DNA from: Candidatus Pullichristensenella avicola
Lineage (GTDB): Bacteria; Bacillota; Clostridia; Christensenellales; Aristaeellaceae
Assembly: GCA_018711655.1 (NCBI GenBank)
Contig: DVIA01000015.1
Span: forward strand, 1 to 64,000
Direction: 5' to 3'
Length of the DNA stretch: 64,000 bases
Numbering within the stretch: the first letter of the stretch is position 1; each line of letters opens with the position of its first letter. A model generated the notes under the pieces. That model was given only the letters and a program-made list of their open reading frames with translations, did not search any database and was not told the DNA's origin. The position numbers and the translations under genes are program-made. This document shows, piece by piece, positions 18,340-26,908 of this stretch.

Positions 18340-19253
18340 GGAGCCTGATCGACATTCTGGAACTTTCGGCGGAGGAGATCGCCGACCTTGTCGCCACGGC
18401 GGAGGACATCATTGCCAACCCGCAGAAATACGCCGAAGCCTGCCGCGGCAAAAAGCTGGCGACGCTGTTTTTCGAGCCGTCCACGCGCACGCGTCTCAGC
18501 TTCGAGGCGGCCATGTACGAACTGGGCGGGCAGGTGCTGGGCTTTTCCGAGGCGGCTTCGTCCTCGGCCTCGAAAGGCGAGAGCGTTTCGGATACTGTAA
18601 AGGTCGTCTCCTGCTACGCGGACATCATCGCCATGCGCCACCCCAAGGAGGGCGCGCCGCTGGTGGCCTCCATGAAGGCCGACGTGCCGGTGATCAACGC
18701 CGGCGACGGCGGCCACAACCACCCCACGCAGACGCTGGCCGACCTTTTGACCATCTGGCGCGAAAAGGGCAGGTTTACGGACCTGACCATCGGCCTGTGC
18801 GGCGACCTCAAGTTCGGCCGCACCGTGCATTCGCTCATCGCCGCCATGTCCAGGTACGCGAACGTGAAGTTCGTGCTTGTTTCTCCCGAGGAATTGAAAT
18901 TGCCCAGCTATGTCAAGAAGGACATCCTGCAAAAAAAAGGCGTTCCCTACGCGCAGACCACCGACCTGGAAAGCGTCATGCCCGAGTTGGACGTTCTGTA
19001 CATGACGCGCGTGCAGCGCGAGCGCTTTTTCAACGAGGACGAGTATGTCCGCCTCAAGGACAGCTACATCCTCACCCCGGAAAAGCTGAAAACGGCCAAG
19101 GACAGCCTTTCCATCCTCCATCCGCTGCCGCGGGTGAACGAGATTTCCGTGGCCATCGACGACGACCCGCGCGCGTGCTACTTCAAGCAGGCGCTCAACG
19201 GCAAGTACATGCGCATGGCGCTGATCCTGAAACTGCTGGGGGTGGAAGTATGA
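18336..19253 (+). CDS. pyrB: Aspartate carbamoyltransferase catalytic subunit
   Basis: Condenses carbamoyl phosphate with aspartate, the committed step of the pathway. The 305-residue protein contains the carbamoyl-phosphate loop [32 protein letters not shown] and the 80s loop SSSASKGES. Its length matches the class B enzyme that assembles with PyrI. ATGA overlaps join it to pyrE upstream and pyrI downstream. Confidence 0.95.
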   Translation: MRSLIDILELSAEEIADLVATAEDIIANPQKYAEACRGKKLATLFFEPSTRTRLSFEAAMYELGGQVLGFSEAASSSASKGESVSDTVKVVSCYADIIAMRHPKEGAPLVASMKADVPVINAGDGGHNHPTQTLADLLTIWREKGRFTDLTIGLCGDLKFGRTVHSLIAAMSRYANVKFVLVSPEELKLPSYVKKDILQKKGVPYAQTTDLESVMPELDVLYMTRVQRERFFNEDEYVRLKDSYILTPEKLKTAKDSLSILHPLPRVNEISVAIDDDPRACYFKQALNGKYMRMALILKLLGVEV

Positions 19254-19666
19254 ACATAGACGCAATCCGCAACGGCATCGTCATCGACCACATCCGCGCC
19301 GGCAAGGGCATGGAGATCTATCGCCTGCTGAACCTGGAGGCGCTGGACTGTTCGGTGGCGCTGATCAAGAATGCGCCGAGCGGGAAAATGGGCCGCAAGG
19401 ACATCATCAAGATCGACCGCGCGCTGGATGTGGACCTGAACGCGCTGGGGTATATCGACCCGGATATCACCATCAACGTCATCGTAGAAGGCGTGCTGAC
19501 CGAAAAGCGGCATCCCGAACTTCCGGAAACGATTACGAATATCATCCGGTGCAAAAACCCCCGCTGCATCACCACCACGGAGCAGGAACTGCCGCAGGTG
19601 TTCAAATTGACCGACCGCGAAAACCGCGTCTATCGCTGCCTTTACTGCGAAGGGCAGGCCAAATAG
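19250..19666 (+). CDS. pyrI: Aspartate carbamoyltransferase regulatory subunit
   Basis: Binds nucleotide effectors and docks on PyrB through a zinc domain. The 138-residue protein has an N-terminal allosteric domain ([18 protein letters not shown]) and a C-terminal zinc site formed by CKNPRC and CLYC. Its presence implies CTP/ATP control of the ATCase. It is the last gene of the operon; a strong hairpin follows. Confidence 0.94.
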   Translation: MNIDAIRNGIVIDHIRAGKGMEIYRLLNLEALDCSVALIKNAPSGKMGRKDIIKIDRALDVDLNALGYIDPDITINVIVEGVLTEKRHPELPETITNIIRCKNPRCITTTEQELPQVFKLTDRENRVYRCLYCEGQAK

Positions 19667-19699
19667 CCCCGCAGCCCCGCCGGAGGCAACTGGGAGATT

Positions 19700-19742
19700 C
19701 TTAAGAACCTCAGGTTCTTAAGCGGGTCCGGGCAGCGCCCGG
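19700..19742 (+). terminator. Paired hairpins at the end of the pyr operon
   Basis: A 10-bp stem, CTTAAGAACC/GGTTCTTAAG (19700-19709 with 19713-19722), is followed by CCGGGC/GCCCGG (19728-19742). No T-run follows, so termination may be inefficient or Rho-linked. The rest of the gap to 19980 is GC-rich and shows no gene. Confidence 0.5.
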
Positions 19743-19980
19743 CGTCACCCCCGTTCTCCCGTCACCCCCGTTCCCCGTCCCCCGCGCGCCCGCCAACCCC
19801 GCATGGGCGCGCGGGGCTTCTTTTGCCCAAACTCATTCCTGCCCCATCCTCCCACAATCGGGCGCGCGTCCCCACCGCAGCGCCTCCTTGCCCCGGCGGG
19901 GCAAGGCAGCGTCGCCGCGCACCCCTCGCAGCGCCCCTTGCCGCAGGCAAGGCAGCGCCATCCAGCCTCCCGCGCCCCTG

Positions 19981-20009
19981 CTGACAACCGCTCCCTTTCG
20001 TGCTATAAT
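19981..20009 (+). promoter_or_regulatory. Promoter of the CGGC-domain gene
   Basis: CTGACA (19981-19986), a 17-nt spacer and TATAAT (20004-20009). Confidence 0.75.
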
Positions 20010-20046
20010 AGACCCATCCACACCCCACGAAAGCGAGGCGAACCCC

Positions 20047-20379
20047 ATGAAACTCGGCATCATCCGCTGCATGCAGACCGAGGACTACTGCCCCGGCACC
20101 ACGGATTTCCGCCTGCTCTCCGCCCGCGAAGGCGCGTTCCAGAACATTTCCGAGCCCATCGAGCTGGTCGGCTTTACAAATTGCGGCGGCTGCCCCGGCA
20201 AGCGCGCACCCTTGCGCGCCCGCCTGCTCGTCGAGCACGGCGCGGACGCCGTCGCCTTCGCCTCCTGCATCGGCAAGGGCACGCCCATCGGCTACCCCTG
20301 CCCCTTTTTCCGCAAAATGCTGGAACTGGTCAAACAGGAACTTCCCGAGGGCGCAAAGGTGTTTGAATACACCCACTGA
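20047..20379 (+). CDS. CGGC-domain protein
   Basis: A 110-residue protein of the CGGC family, thought to bind metal through conserved Cys and His residues. Visible motifs are GIIRCMQTEDYCPG, TNCGGCPGK (the naming CGGC), FASCIGKGTPIG and YPCPF. The start at 20047 has only a weak GAGG upstream. It is monocistronic, ending just before the operator region of the following two-component operon. No biochemical function is established for the family, so I give none. Confidence 0.82.
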   Translation: MKLGIIRCMQTEDYCPGTTDFRLLSAREGAFQNISEPIELVGFTNCGGCPGKRAPLRARLLVEHGADAVAFASCIGKGTPIGYPCPFFRKMLELVKQELPEGAKVFEYTH

Positions 20380-20388
20380 CGCCCGCCT

Positions 20389-20442
20389 TTAAGAATTTTT
20401 CAGAAAACCATGCGCCCGTTTTTCAGAATACCGAGCGATAAT
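20389..20442 (+). promoter_or_regulatory. Triple TTmAGAA operator and -10 of the first two-component operon
   Basis: TTAAGAA at 20389, TTCAGAA at 20399 and TTCAGAA at 20422, then GATAAT at 20437. The spacings (10, 23 and 15 nt between starts) are identical to those in front of the gene at 22524. Direct repeats near 10-11 nt are typical of OmpR-family binding sites, so self-regulation by the downstream response regulator is inferred. Confidence 0.6.
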
Positions 20443-20457
20443 GAGAAAGGAAGCATC

Positions 20458-21156
20458 ATGACCGCCACCATCCTTCTTGTGGACGACGACGCGGAGATAC
20501 GCGAATTGTTGGAACTGCTGCTTTCCGGCGAGGGCTACGCCGTTTTGCAGACGGAAAGCGGCGAGGCTGCGCTGGCCCTGCTCAAGCAGGGCGCAAACGT
20601 CGATCTTATCGTGCTGGACGTCATGATGCCCGGCCTGTCCGGCTACAAAACCTGCGCCCTGATCCGCGAGATTTCCAACGCGCCCATCCTCTTTCTCACC
20701 GCCAGGAGCATGGACACCGATCTCACCCTCGGTTTTTCCGCGGGCGGAGACGATTACCTTGCCAAGCCTTTTTCCAACGCGGAACTGCTCTCGCGCGTAA
20801 AAGCCCTTTTGCGCCGCTACCATGTCTACGGCGGCAAGGAGGAGGCCGCCGAGGCGGACGTCCTCGCCGCGCACGGCCTGCGCGTGGGCCGTCGCTTCAA
20901 CGAGGTCTGGAAAGACGGCCGGGAACTGTCGCTGACGGAACTGGAATACCGCCTTCTGCGCCTGATGATGGAATACCGCGGCAAGATCTTCTCCGCGCAG
21001 AACCTCTATGAAAGCGTCTGGGGCGAGCCGTATTTTTCCGTCAGCGCCAATACCGTCATGGTGCATATCCGCAAATTGCGCGCCAAGATCGAGGACGACC
21101 CGCAGGAGCCGCGCATCGTCAAAACCGTCTGGGGAAAGGGGTATCGCGTTGAATAA
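20458..21156 (+). CDS. OmpR-family response regulator
   Basis: A 232-residue transcription factor: receiver domain (about 4-115) with the acidic pair VDDD, phosphoacceptor Asp in IVLDVMMP, conserved Thr in LTARS and Lys in LAKPF, then an OmpR-type winged-helix domain (about 135-230) with ELEYRLLRLMM and VMVHIRKLRAKIE. It resembles VanR-like regulators. The ATG at 20458 follows GAAAGG. The kinase gene begins with TTG 8 nt before the stop, so the pair is translationally coupled. Likely targets are its own operon and the membrane genes at 22524, which share an operator. Confidence 0.92.
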   Translation: MTATILLVDDDAEIRELLELLLSGEGYAVLQTESGEAALALLKQGANVDLIVLDVMMPGLSGYKTCALIREISNAPILFLTARSMDTDLTLGFSAGGDDYLAKPFSNAELLSRVKALLRRYHVYGGKEEAAEADVLAAHGLRVGRRFNEVWKDGRELSLTELEYRLLRLMMEYRGKIFSAQNLYESVWGEPYFSVSANTVMVHIRKLRAKIEDDPQEPRIVKTVWGKGYRVE

Positions 21157-22447
21157 CGCCAGAAGCGAAAAAGCGCCGAAAATCGCTCTGCGGCATTCGC
21201 GCATCGGCATGCGGCTGCTGCTGGTGCTGCTTGCCGCCATGGTGCTTGGCGTCGCCGTGTATATGGGCGTTACGCGCCTGGGCGCCTGGGCGCAGGACAG
21301 CATTGTCTACGAGCGCCTCTTCAGCGAGGATTATAAGCAGAATATGCTGCGCGATTTGCAGAACTATGTTTCCGACAACCACATCAGTTCTTCGGATTAT
21401 ATGCAGATCAGCGTCTGGCTGACCAACAATGTCGGCATCGGCTTTTTCTACGACCAGAACGCGCCGGCGCAGGGCGATTATACCATTGCCTTTTCCGATC
21501 GCACCGTTTCCGTTCTTCCCTATGTCACCTCCAACGCCTACGATCAGCAGATCGCGCTTGTCGCCGCAGTGCTGGCGCTGGCGGCGGTGCTGCTTGTCAT
21601 CGCGCCTTTTGCGCGGCGCATTTCTTCGGATATCGCGCGCCTTTCCGCGGATATGGCCGTGATCGCCGGCGGGGACCTTTCCCGCGAAGTCAGGTTGAAG
21701 GGCAAAACGGAACTTGCGGAACTGGCCCAGAGCTTCGACCAGATGCGCCGCGCCATCGCCGCCCGCATGCAGCGCGAGAGCGAGGCTGTGCGCGCCAATC
21801 AGGAACTGGTCGCCGCGCTGTCGCACGATCTGCGCACGCCGCTAACCAAGCTGTCCAGCTATCTGGAACTGGCCATGGGCGACCGCTTCTGCAACGACGG
21901 GGCGGGCATGCGCGCCTGTGTGGAAAGGGCGGCCAAGGCGTCGCGCGAATTGAACGAGCGCACAGAGGAACTGTTTTCCTATTTTCTGGTCTTTTCCGGC
22001 GAGGCGGCCGAACCGCCCGTTCTGGAGGTGGTGGACGGCACGCGCGTTTTGAGCGCTCTTTTGGACGAACAGGCGGAATTTTTGCGCCTGCGCGGCTTTT
22101 CCGTGGAGCAGCAGGCCGTGCCCAAGGGCCTGCGCCTGCGCGTGTACCTGCCCGGGCTTTCGCGCGTATTTGACAATATGACCTCCAATATCCTGCGCTA
22201 TGCCGATTCGCAGCGCGCCGTGCGCACCTATGTGGTGGCCAATGGCGAGCGCGTTTTCGTTCATTTTGACAACAGCGTGCGCGAGGATGCGGACAGGCGC
22301 GAGGGCACCAACATCGGCTGCCGCTCGGCCGCGCGACAGGCGCGGCTGATGGGCGGCGAACTGCGCACCGAGCGCGCCGGCAACCGCTATTACGCCATTT
22401 TGGAACTGCCTGTGCCCGAAGCGGAGACCACGCGGGCGGCGCGTTAA
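21149..22447 (+). CDS. Sensor histidine kinase with degenerate ATP-binding boxes
   Basis: The 432-residue membrane kinase partner of the preceding regulator. It has TM1 about 20-40, a short extracytoplasmic sensor (about 41-133), TM2 about 134-153, HAMP about 154-207, and the H box ALSHDLRTPLTKL with His226. The N box (FDNMTSNILRYA) is recognisable. The G1 box, usually DxGxG, reads DNS, the ATP lid is short, and the G2 box reads GTNIG. Kinase activity may be weak or the protein may act mainly as a phosphatase; this is inference. The start is TTG at 21149 with AAAGGGG upstream; frame and overlap with the regulator support it. Confidence 0.85.
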   Translation: MNNARSEKAPKIALRHSRIGMRLLLVLLAAMVLGVAVYMGVTRLGAWAQDSIVYERLFSEDYKQNMLRDLQNYVSDNHISSSDYMQISVWLTNNVGIGFFYDQNAPAQGDYTIAFSDRTVSVLPYVTSNAYDQQIALVAAVLALAAVLLVIAPFARRISSDIARLSADMAVIAGGDLSREVRLKGKTELAELAQSFDQMRRAIAARMQRESEAVRANQELVAALSHDLRTPLTKLSSYLELAMGDRFCNDGAGMRACVERAAKASRELNERTEELFSYFLVFSGEAAEPPVLEVVDGTRVLSALLDEQAEFLRLRGFSVEQQAVPKGLRLRVYLPGLSRVFDNMTSNILRYADSQRAVRTYVVANGERVFVHFDNSVREDADRREGTNIGCRSAARQARLMGGELRTERAGNRYYAILELPVPEAETTRAAR

Positions 22448-22497
22448 GAACTTTTCAGAATTTTATCAGGCGCATTTTCAGATTTTTCCGCTATCAT
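22444..22497 (+). promoter_or_regulatory. Second copy of the TTmAGAA operator before the membrane genes
   Basis: TTAAGAA at 22444 (overlapping the kinase stop), TTCAGAA at 22454 and TTCAGAT at 22477, then TATCAT at 22492. The spacing equals that of the site at 20389. This suggests the two membrane genes are regulon members with their own promoter. Confidence 0.6.
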
Positions 22498-22523
22498 GCA
22501 ATTATGAACGGGAGGTATCTGAA

Positions 22524-23138
22524 ATGTCGGAGGTTCAAAATGTCGCCGCATATGCCGCGATTCGGGAGCGCGGCGCGCGTCAGGCGCGCAAAAACGCCGC
22601 CGTGCAGGCCGCTGCGGGCGGAATCCTGCTGATCGCAGGCTACTTTACGGCTGTTTCCGGCTATGGCGAAACCGTCGGAGCGGCGCATCCAGCCTGCGCG
22701 GCGCTGATCCTCGTCGGCGGCCTGTATCTGTGCGTGCAGGCCATGCTGGTGGTGTTTCGCGCGCTGCTGGCGCAATACGGGCACTTTGCCATGGCCGCGG
22801 AGGAAGCGGCTTTTTCACTGTATGAATTTCGCGTTTCGGCGGCCCTGATGCTGACGGGCCTGCGGCTGTTGTTGCCCTGGCGGGCCGGTCAGGCGCTATG
22901 CGAACTGGCGCTGGCGGCGATTCTGGGCTGGTGCGCTGCGGCGCGGCTGCGGACGGTGAACTGGCGCGCCTGGCGCACGGCGCTGTTCGGCGGCCTTGCC
23001 GCCGGCGGCGCGGCGGCGGCCCTGGCGCTGGCCGTGGGCGCGTTCGCGGGCTTTTCCTGGTCGCTGAGCGCGGGCCTGGCGGCGCTGGGCTTTGGCGTGG
23101 ACAGCCTGCTGTGCGCGCTGGAATCGCTCCGGCGCTGA
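22524..23138 (+). CDS. Unknown polytopic membrane protein
   Basis: A 204-residue hydrophobic protein with about six predicted membrane helices (near 27-45, 57-78, 95-112, 116-135, 149-170 and 176-196) and a short charged N-terminus. I recognise no domain. The ATG is preceded by GGGAGG. Its promoter carries the same triple TTmAGAA site as the two-component operon just upstream, so it is probably an output or accessory component of that system. Another membrane protein follows after 47 nt. Confidence 0.75.
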   Translation: MSEVQNVAAYAAIRERGARQARKNAAVQAAAGGILLIAGYFTAVSGYGETVGAAHPACAALILVGGLYLCVQAMLVVFRALLAQYGHFAMAAEEAAFSLYEFRVSAALMLTGLRLLLPWRAGQALCELALAAILGWCAAARLRTVNWRAWRTALFGGLAAGGAAAALALAVGAFAGFSWSLSAGLAALGFGVDSLLCALESLRR

Positions 23139-23185
23139 CGCGCTTTGCGAAAACCAAAGACGGGCTTCTGGAAAGGATGGATACG

Positions 23186-23851
23186 ATGCTTTCTGCGATC
23201 GAGCGCGACGAGCGCTTTCGCAAAATCACGCTGGCAACGGAGGCGCTTTACGCGCTGTTCAGCGTCTATCTGGTGATCAGCGGCGCGGCGCGCGGCGATA
23301 CATACCGCCTGGTAATGGCGCTGGGAACGTTTTTCCTCTACCCGCTGTTCTGGGCGTTTTACAGAATTTTCCGCTTCCGACGCGGGTATCAGATGGAATT
23401 CTGTGTGTTTGTGTTTACGTTTTTGGCCTATCCCCTGGGCGGCACGGCGGAGTTCTATCAGAAGATACAGGGCTTTGACAAGGTGGCGCATACGCTTTCG
23501 GGCGTGTTCGTGGCCATGCTGGCGCTGGCGCTGTATCTGTATCTGGAGCGCAAGCGCCCCCTGAAGGAGCACAGCGCGCCTACGGCGGTGCTGTTTGTGT
23601 TCTTTGCCTCCATGGCCGTGGCGGGCCTGTTCGAACTGTGCGAGTGGGCGGCCGCGGCGGCGACGGGGCGCGATTTGCAGCATGTGTTGGGCACGGGCGT
23701 AAACGACACCATGCAGGATATGCTGGTGTGCCTTGTCGGCACGCTGTTGTTCTGCCCGCTCATTCCGCGCTTTTACCGGGGCGGCTACGATCCGCTCACC
23801 GGCGCGGTGGCCGGTTTTCTGGAAAAGAACGGCGTCGGCGGCCGGGCATAG
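23186..23851 (+). CDS. DUF2238/YjdF-like membrane protein
   Basis: A 221-residue membrane protein with about six helices. It carries the polar pattern seen in the YjdF/DUF2238 family: FDKVAHTLSG, a Glu pair in AGLFELCEWAA, and NDTMQDMLVCLVG. The buried His, Glu and Asp residues suggest metal or proton chemistry in the membrane, but no function is established. The ATG at 23186 has GAAAGG 9 nt upstream; the ATG at 23177 abuts that ribosome site and is less likely. It is probably cotranscribed with the preceding gene. Confidence 0.72.
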   Translation: MLSAIERDERFRKITLATEALYALFSVYLVISGAARGDTYRLVMALGTFFLYPLFWAFYRIFRFRRGYQMEFCVFVFTFLAYPLGGTAEFYQKIQGFDKVAHTLSGVFVAMLALALYLYLERKRPLKEHSAPTAVLFVFFASMAVAGLFELCEWAAAAATGRDLQHVLGTGVNDTMQDMLVCLVGTLLFCPLIPRFYRGGYDPLTGAVAGFLEKNGVGGRA

Positions 23852-24060
23852 CGGCGCGTTTTCAACGCGTGACGGCGTGGGCCAGGCGGGCCGCACAGGC
23901 GACAAAAGGCGCGGCGAGGGCCGTCGGGCCCGGCAAAAGCCGGGGAAACGGAGAAGGGCTGTTTTTTGCCATTGGCGAAAAGCGGCCCTTTGCGCGTTTG
24001 CGGCTTTGCGCCGCCGGCCGTGGGGGAGGATTAGAAGCGCGTTAGAAGCGGCGGACGCGC

Positions 24061-24089
24061 TTGCGGGGCGAATCGGGACATGCTATAAT
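24061..24089 (+). promoter_or_regulatory. Promoter of the VanZ-RDD gene
   Basis: TTGCGG (24061-24066), a 17-nt spacer and TATAAT (24084-24089). Confidence 0.65.
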
Positions 24090-24116
24090 AAGCTACGAAA
24101 TCTGGAGGAAAGCAGC

Positions 24117-25274
24117 ATGTCGCATCTTGCCGAATACATCGGCCCCATTTCCACCGCCGTGTGGGTGTTTCCCTTTGTGGCGATGGTGTTTACGATCCCT
24201 TACGTCGTTTCGCGCTATCACAAATACGGCGCGGTGCTGTTTCTGCGCACGCTTCTGGTCTATTCGTTCATATTCTACCTGCTGTGCGTGTATTTCCTCG
24301 GCGTGTTGCCGCTGCCCAGCGTCGCGGAAGTCTCGCGCATGACCGGGGACTGGGCGCAACTGACGCCCTTTCGCGGCCTGCGCAACGCCCTGGCCGAGGC
24401 GCGCTTCGAGCCCGGCGAGGCGGCGAGCTGGCTGCGCGTGCTTTCCACGGACAACTTTTTCTACCTGGCGGCCAATGTGGCCATGCTCTTCCCGCTGGGA
24501 ATATACCTGCGCTACTATTTCCGCCAGAATTTTCTGCAAACGGCGCGCTGGGGTTTTCTGGTCAGCCTCTCCATAGAGCTTTTGCAGCTTACGGGCCTTT
24601 TCTTCATCTATCCGCGCCCCTACCGCCTGTTCGACGTGGACGATCTGATCGCCAATACGCTTGGCGCGGCGCTGGGCTATCTGGTCGCGCCCCTGCCGAT
24701 GAAGATTCTGCCTTCGCAGGAGCGGCTGGATCGCATCGCCTATCGCCGCGGCGAGCGCGTGTCCATCATGCGCGCGGCCGTGGCGGCGGGCATCGACTGG
24801 GGCGCGTGCGCGCTGGTCGCCGCGCCGGTTTCCGGGGCGTTGGGCGTGCGCGGGGGCGGGCGCATCCTGACGCTGTACGTCGCCTGCGTTCTGGTGTATT
24901 TCATCGTCGTGCAGTATCTGGCGCGCGGGCGCACGCTGGGCAAGGCCCTGTGCCGCGTGCGCCTGGTGCGCGAGGACGGCGGCCGGCCGCGGCTGTGGCA
25001 GGTGGCTGTGCGCTGCGTGTCCCTGTATCTGGTGCTGCTGGCCGCGCCCTATGCGGGCTTTTGCGCCTGGAACGCTATGATCGACGCCACGGGCTGGCGC
25101 TTTTTCGCCCTGGGGGCGGCGGCCGTCGTCTGTCTGGGCTTGTTTACGGCCTTTGTGTTTTCCTGCTTTGTCAACATGCTCACCCGCGCCTCGCGCCTGC
25201 CGCACGAGCGCCTCAGCCGCACGCGCAACCAGAGCACCGTGCGGCCGGAGCCGCCCGCCGGAGACGGCGAATGA
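24117..25274 (+). CDS. VanZ-RDD fusion membrane protein
   Basis: A 385-residue membrane protein combining two domains. The N-terminal part (about 20-200) is VanZ-like, with LLVYSFIFYLLCVYF, NVAMLFPLGIYL, SIELLQL and FDVDDLIANTLGA. The C-terminal part (about 215-355) is RDD-like, with the Arg and Asp residues AGIDWGACAL and RTLGKALCRVRLV. VanZ homologues are linked to low-level teicoplanin resistance and RDD proteins to transport, but neither activity can be assigned here. The ATG follows GGAGG. It lies downstream of the two membrane genes but has its own promoter. Confidence 0.83.
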   Translation: MSHLAEYIGPISTAVWVFPFVAMVFTIPYVVSRYHKYGAVLFLRTLLVYSFIFYLLCVYFLGVLPLPSVAEVSRMTGDWAQLTPFRGLRNALAEARFEPGEAASWLRVLSTDNFFYLAANVAMLFPLGIYLRYYFRQNFLQTARWGFLVSLSIELLQLTGLFFIYPRPYRLFDVDDLIANTLGAALGYLVAPLPMKILPSQERLDRIAYRRGERVSIMRAAVAAGIDWGACALVAAPVSGALGVRGGGRILTLYVACVLVYFIVVQYLARGRTLGKALCRVRLVREDGGRPRLWQVAVRCVSLYLVLLAAPYAGFCAWNAMIDATGWRFFALGAAAVVCLGLFTAFVFSCFVNMLTRASRLPHERLSRTRNQSTVRPEPPAGDGE

Positions 25275-25379
25275 GCATCGCCAAAAAATTTCTGCCAAAA
25301 TCGGCGAAAACTGGTTTTTTCTCATTTTCGTTTCATGTTTCCGGCGTATAATGGGTACATCGAAAGGAGCGATACAAAA

Positions 25380-26045
25380 ATGAAAAAAGTCATCATCACC
25401 ATGCTGCTCGCGGCCCTCGTGCTCGCCGCCGTTCCCGCCCTTGCCGAAATGAGCTTTACCGCCGCCCCCGGCGCCGCCGATTCTACCATGATCCAGCGCA
25501 CCGTATACGAAGGCTTCGGCTTTGTGGAAGTGGACTTTTTCCGCGATGTGAACTATGAAAACCCGAGCGTCTCCGTCACCGACGCCGCCGGCGCGCCCGT
25601 GACCGCCACCATCATCCAGCTCGACGACGACGATCTGACCTTCCAGATCTCCAACTTTGCCGCCGACGCCACCTACAATTACACCATTTCCGGCGTCCGC
25701 GTAGGCCGCACCGGCGCCTTCACCACCGCTTCCGGCAGCTTCATCGTGCCGCCCGAGGGCGCTACCGCCATCCAGAAGGTCGATTACGACCGCGACGACC
25801 GCGAAATCGAAGTGGAATTTACTACGCTGGTGCAGTATGAACAGCCCGCCGTACAGGTCATCACTGCCGACGGCGTCGCCATCAACGCGACCATTACCGA
25901 TTGGGACGAGGACAGCATCGAGGCGCGCCTGGACAGCCGCCTGGAACTCGGCGCCGAATATATGGTGACCGTCACCGGCGTGCGCACCGCGCAGGACGCG
26001 CAGTTCGGCTCCGCCAGCTTCACCTTCATCGCTTACGACGACTGA
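25380..26045 (+). CDS. Secreted protein with two tandem beta-rich repeats
   Basis: A 221-residue exported protein. A signal peptide (about 1-22, ending ALAEM) is followed by two related segments of about 90 residues (about 36-125 and 128-219). Both start TMIQRTVYEG or TAIQKVDYDR, continue with VEVDF or IEVEF, and end with TISGVRV or TVTGVRT before a closing strand. This looks like a duplicated Ig-like (bacterial Big or fibronectin-like) domain. I recognise no specific family. A TATAAT at 25347 and AAAGGAG upstream of the ATG support expression as a single gene. Confidence 0.72.
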   Translation: MKKVIITMLLAALVLAAVPALAEMSFTAAPGAADSTMIQRTVYEGFGFVEVDFFRDVNYENPSVSVTDAAGAPVTATIIQLDDDDLTFQISNFAADATYNYTISGVRVGRTGAFTTASGSFIVPPEGATAIQKVDYDRDDREIEVEFTTLVQYEQPAVQVITADGVAINATITDWDEDSIEARLDSRLELGAEYMVTVTGVRTAQDAQFGSASFTFIAYDD

Positions 26046-26064
26046 GCGCGCATCGCCCGCCCCG

Positions 26065-26086
26065 GCCCCTTCCTTCGGGAAGGGGC
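26065..26086 (+). terminator. TTCG-loop hairpin after the secreted protein gene
   Basis: A 9-bp stem, GCCCCTTCC/GGAAGGGGC (26065-26073 with 26078-26086), with a TTCG tetraloop. No U-run follows, so it may act as an RNA-stabilising or weak terminator structure. Confidence 0.5.
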
Positions 26087-26227
26087 TATGGGCGCGCAAA
26101 CGGCGGCTGTCGCAAAAGCGCCGCCGGCCGCCCGGGGCGAGCGGCGATCGCCGCTTTCGGCCCCTTCCCGCAAAGGGGTGGGATGGGGCTTTGCAAAATG
26201 CTGCGGGCCGACGCCCGCGGGGAGGGA

Positions 26228-26908
26228 ATGGCATTGCGCATACTGGTTGCCGAGGACGACAAAAGCATCGCCTCCGTGCTCAAGCGCCGCCTGGAGGCTG
26301 CGCATTACAGCGTGGACGTCTGCCACGACGGGGCCGCGGCCTATGATTACCTGCGGCTTACGGATTACGACGTGGCCATCATGGATATCATGATGCCCGT
26401 GGAGGACGGCCTCAGCGCCGTGCGCCGCGCGCGGGAGGCGGGCGTGCGCACGCCGGTGCTGTTCCTCACCGCCCGCGACGCCGTGGCCGACCGCGTCGAG
26501 GGATTGGACGCGGGCGGCGACGACTATCTTGTCAAGCCCTTTGCGCTGGACGAGGTCATGGCCCGCGTGCGCGCCCTTTCCCGCCGGGGAAGAAGCGAGG
26601 GCGGCGTCGTGCTGACGCTGGCCGACCTTTGCGTGGATACGGCGGCGCAAAAAGTCACCCGCGATGGCAAAACCATCGCCCTCACCGGGCGGGAATACGC
26701 GCTTTTGGAGTATCTGATGCGCAATCAGGGCGCGGTGCTCTCCCGCGAGCGCATTGAACAGAATATTTTCAGCTACGACTATGAGGGGGCGTCCAATATG
26801 GTGGACGTCTACATACGCTACCTGCGCAAGAAGATCGACGAGGGCTTTTCGCCCAAACTCATCCACACCGTGCGCGGCGCGGGCTATGTCCTGCGGGAGG
26901 AAGCGTGA
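26228..26908 (+). CDS. OmpR-family response regulator
   Basis: A 226-residue regulator with a receiver domain (VAEDD, phosphoacceptor Asp in AIMDIMMP, LTARD, LVKPF) and an OmpR winged-helix DNA-binding domain ending VDVYIRYLRKKIDEGF and HTVRGAGYVL. The ATG at 26228 follows GGGGAGG. The kinase begins with GTG inside its stop (GTGA), and a PepSY-type secreted protein follows the kinase. This arrangement resembles QseBC/PmrAB-like pairs. Confidence 0.92.
   Translation: MALRILVAEDDKSIASVLKRRLEAAHYSVDVCHDGAAAYDYLRLTDYDVAIMDIMMPVEDGLSAVRRAREAGVRTPVLFLTARDAVADRVEGLDAGGDDYLVKPFALDEVMARVRALSRRGRSEGGVVLTLADLCVDTAAQKVTRDGKTIALTGREYALLEYLMRNQGAVLSRERIEQNIFSYDYEGASNMVDVYIRYLRKKIDEGFSPKLIHTVRGAGYVLREEA

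Noticed and set aside
24093-26234. A 713-codon minus-strand open frame
   Set aside because: Antisense to the VanZ-RDD gene and the secreted repeat protein; composition rich in Gly, Arg and His as expected of a shadow frame.
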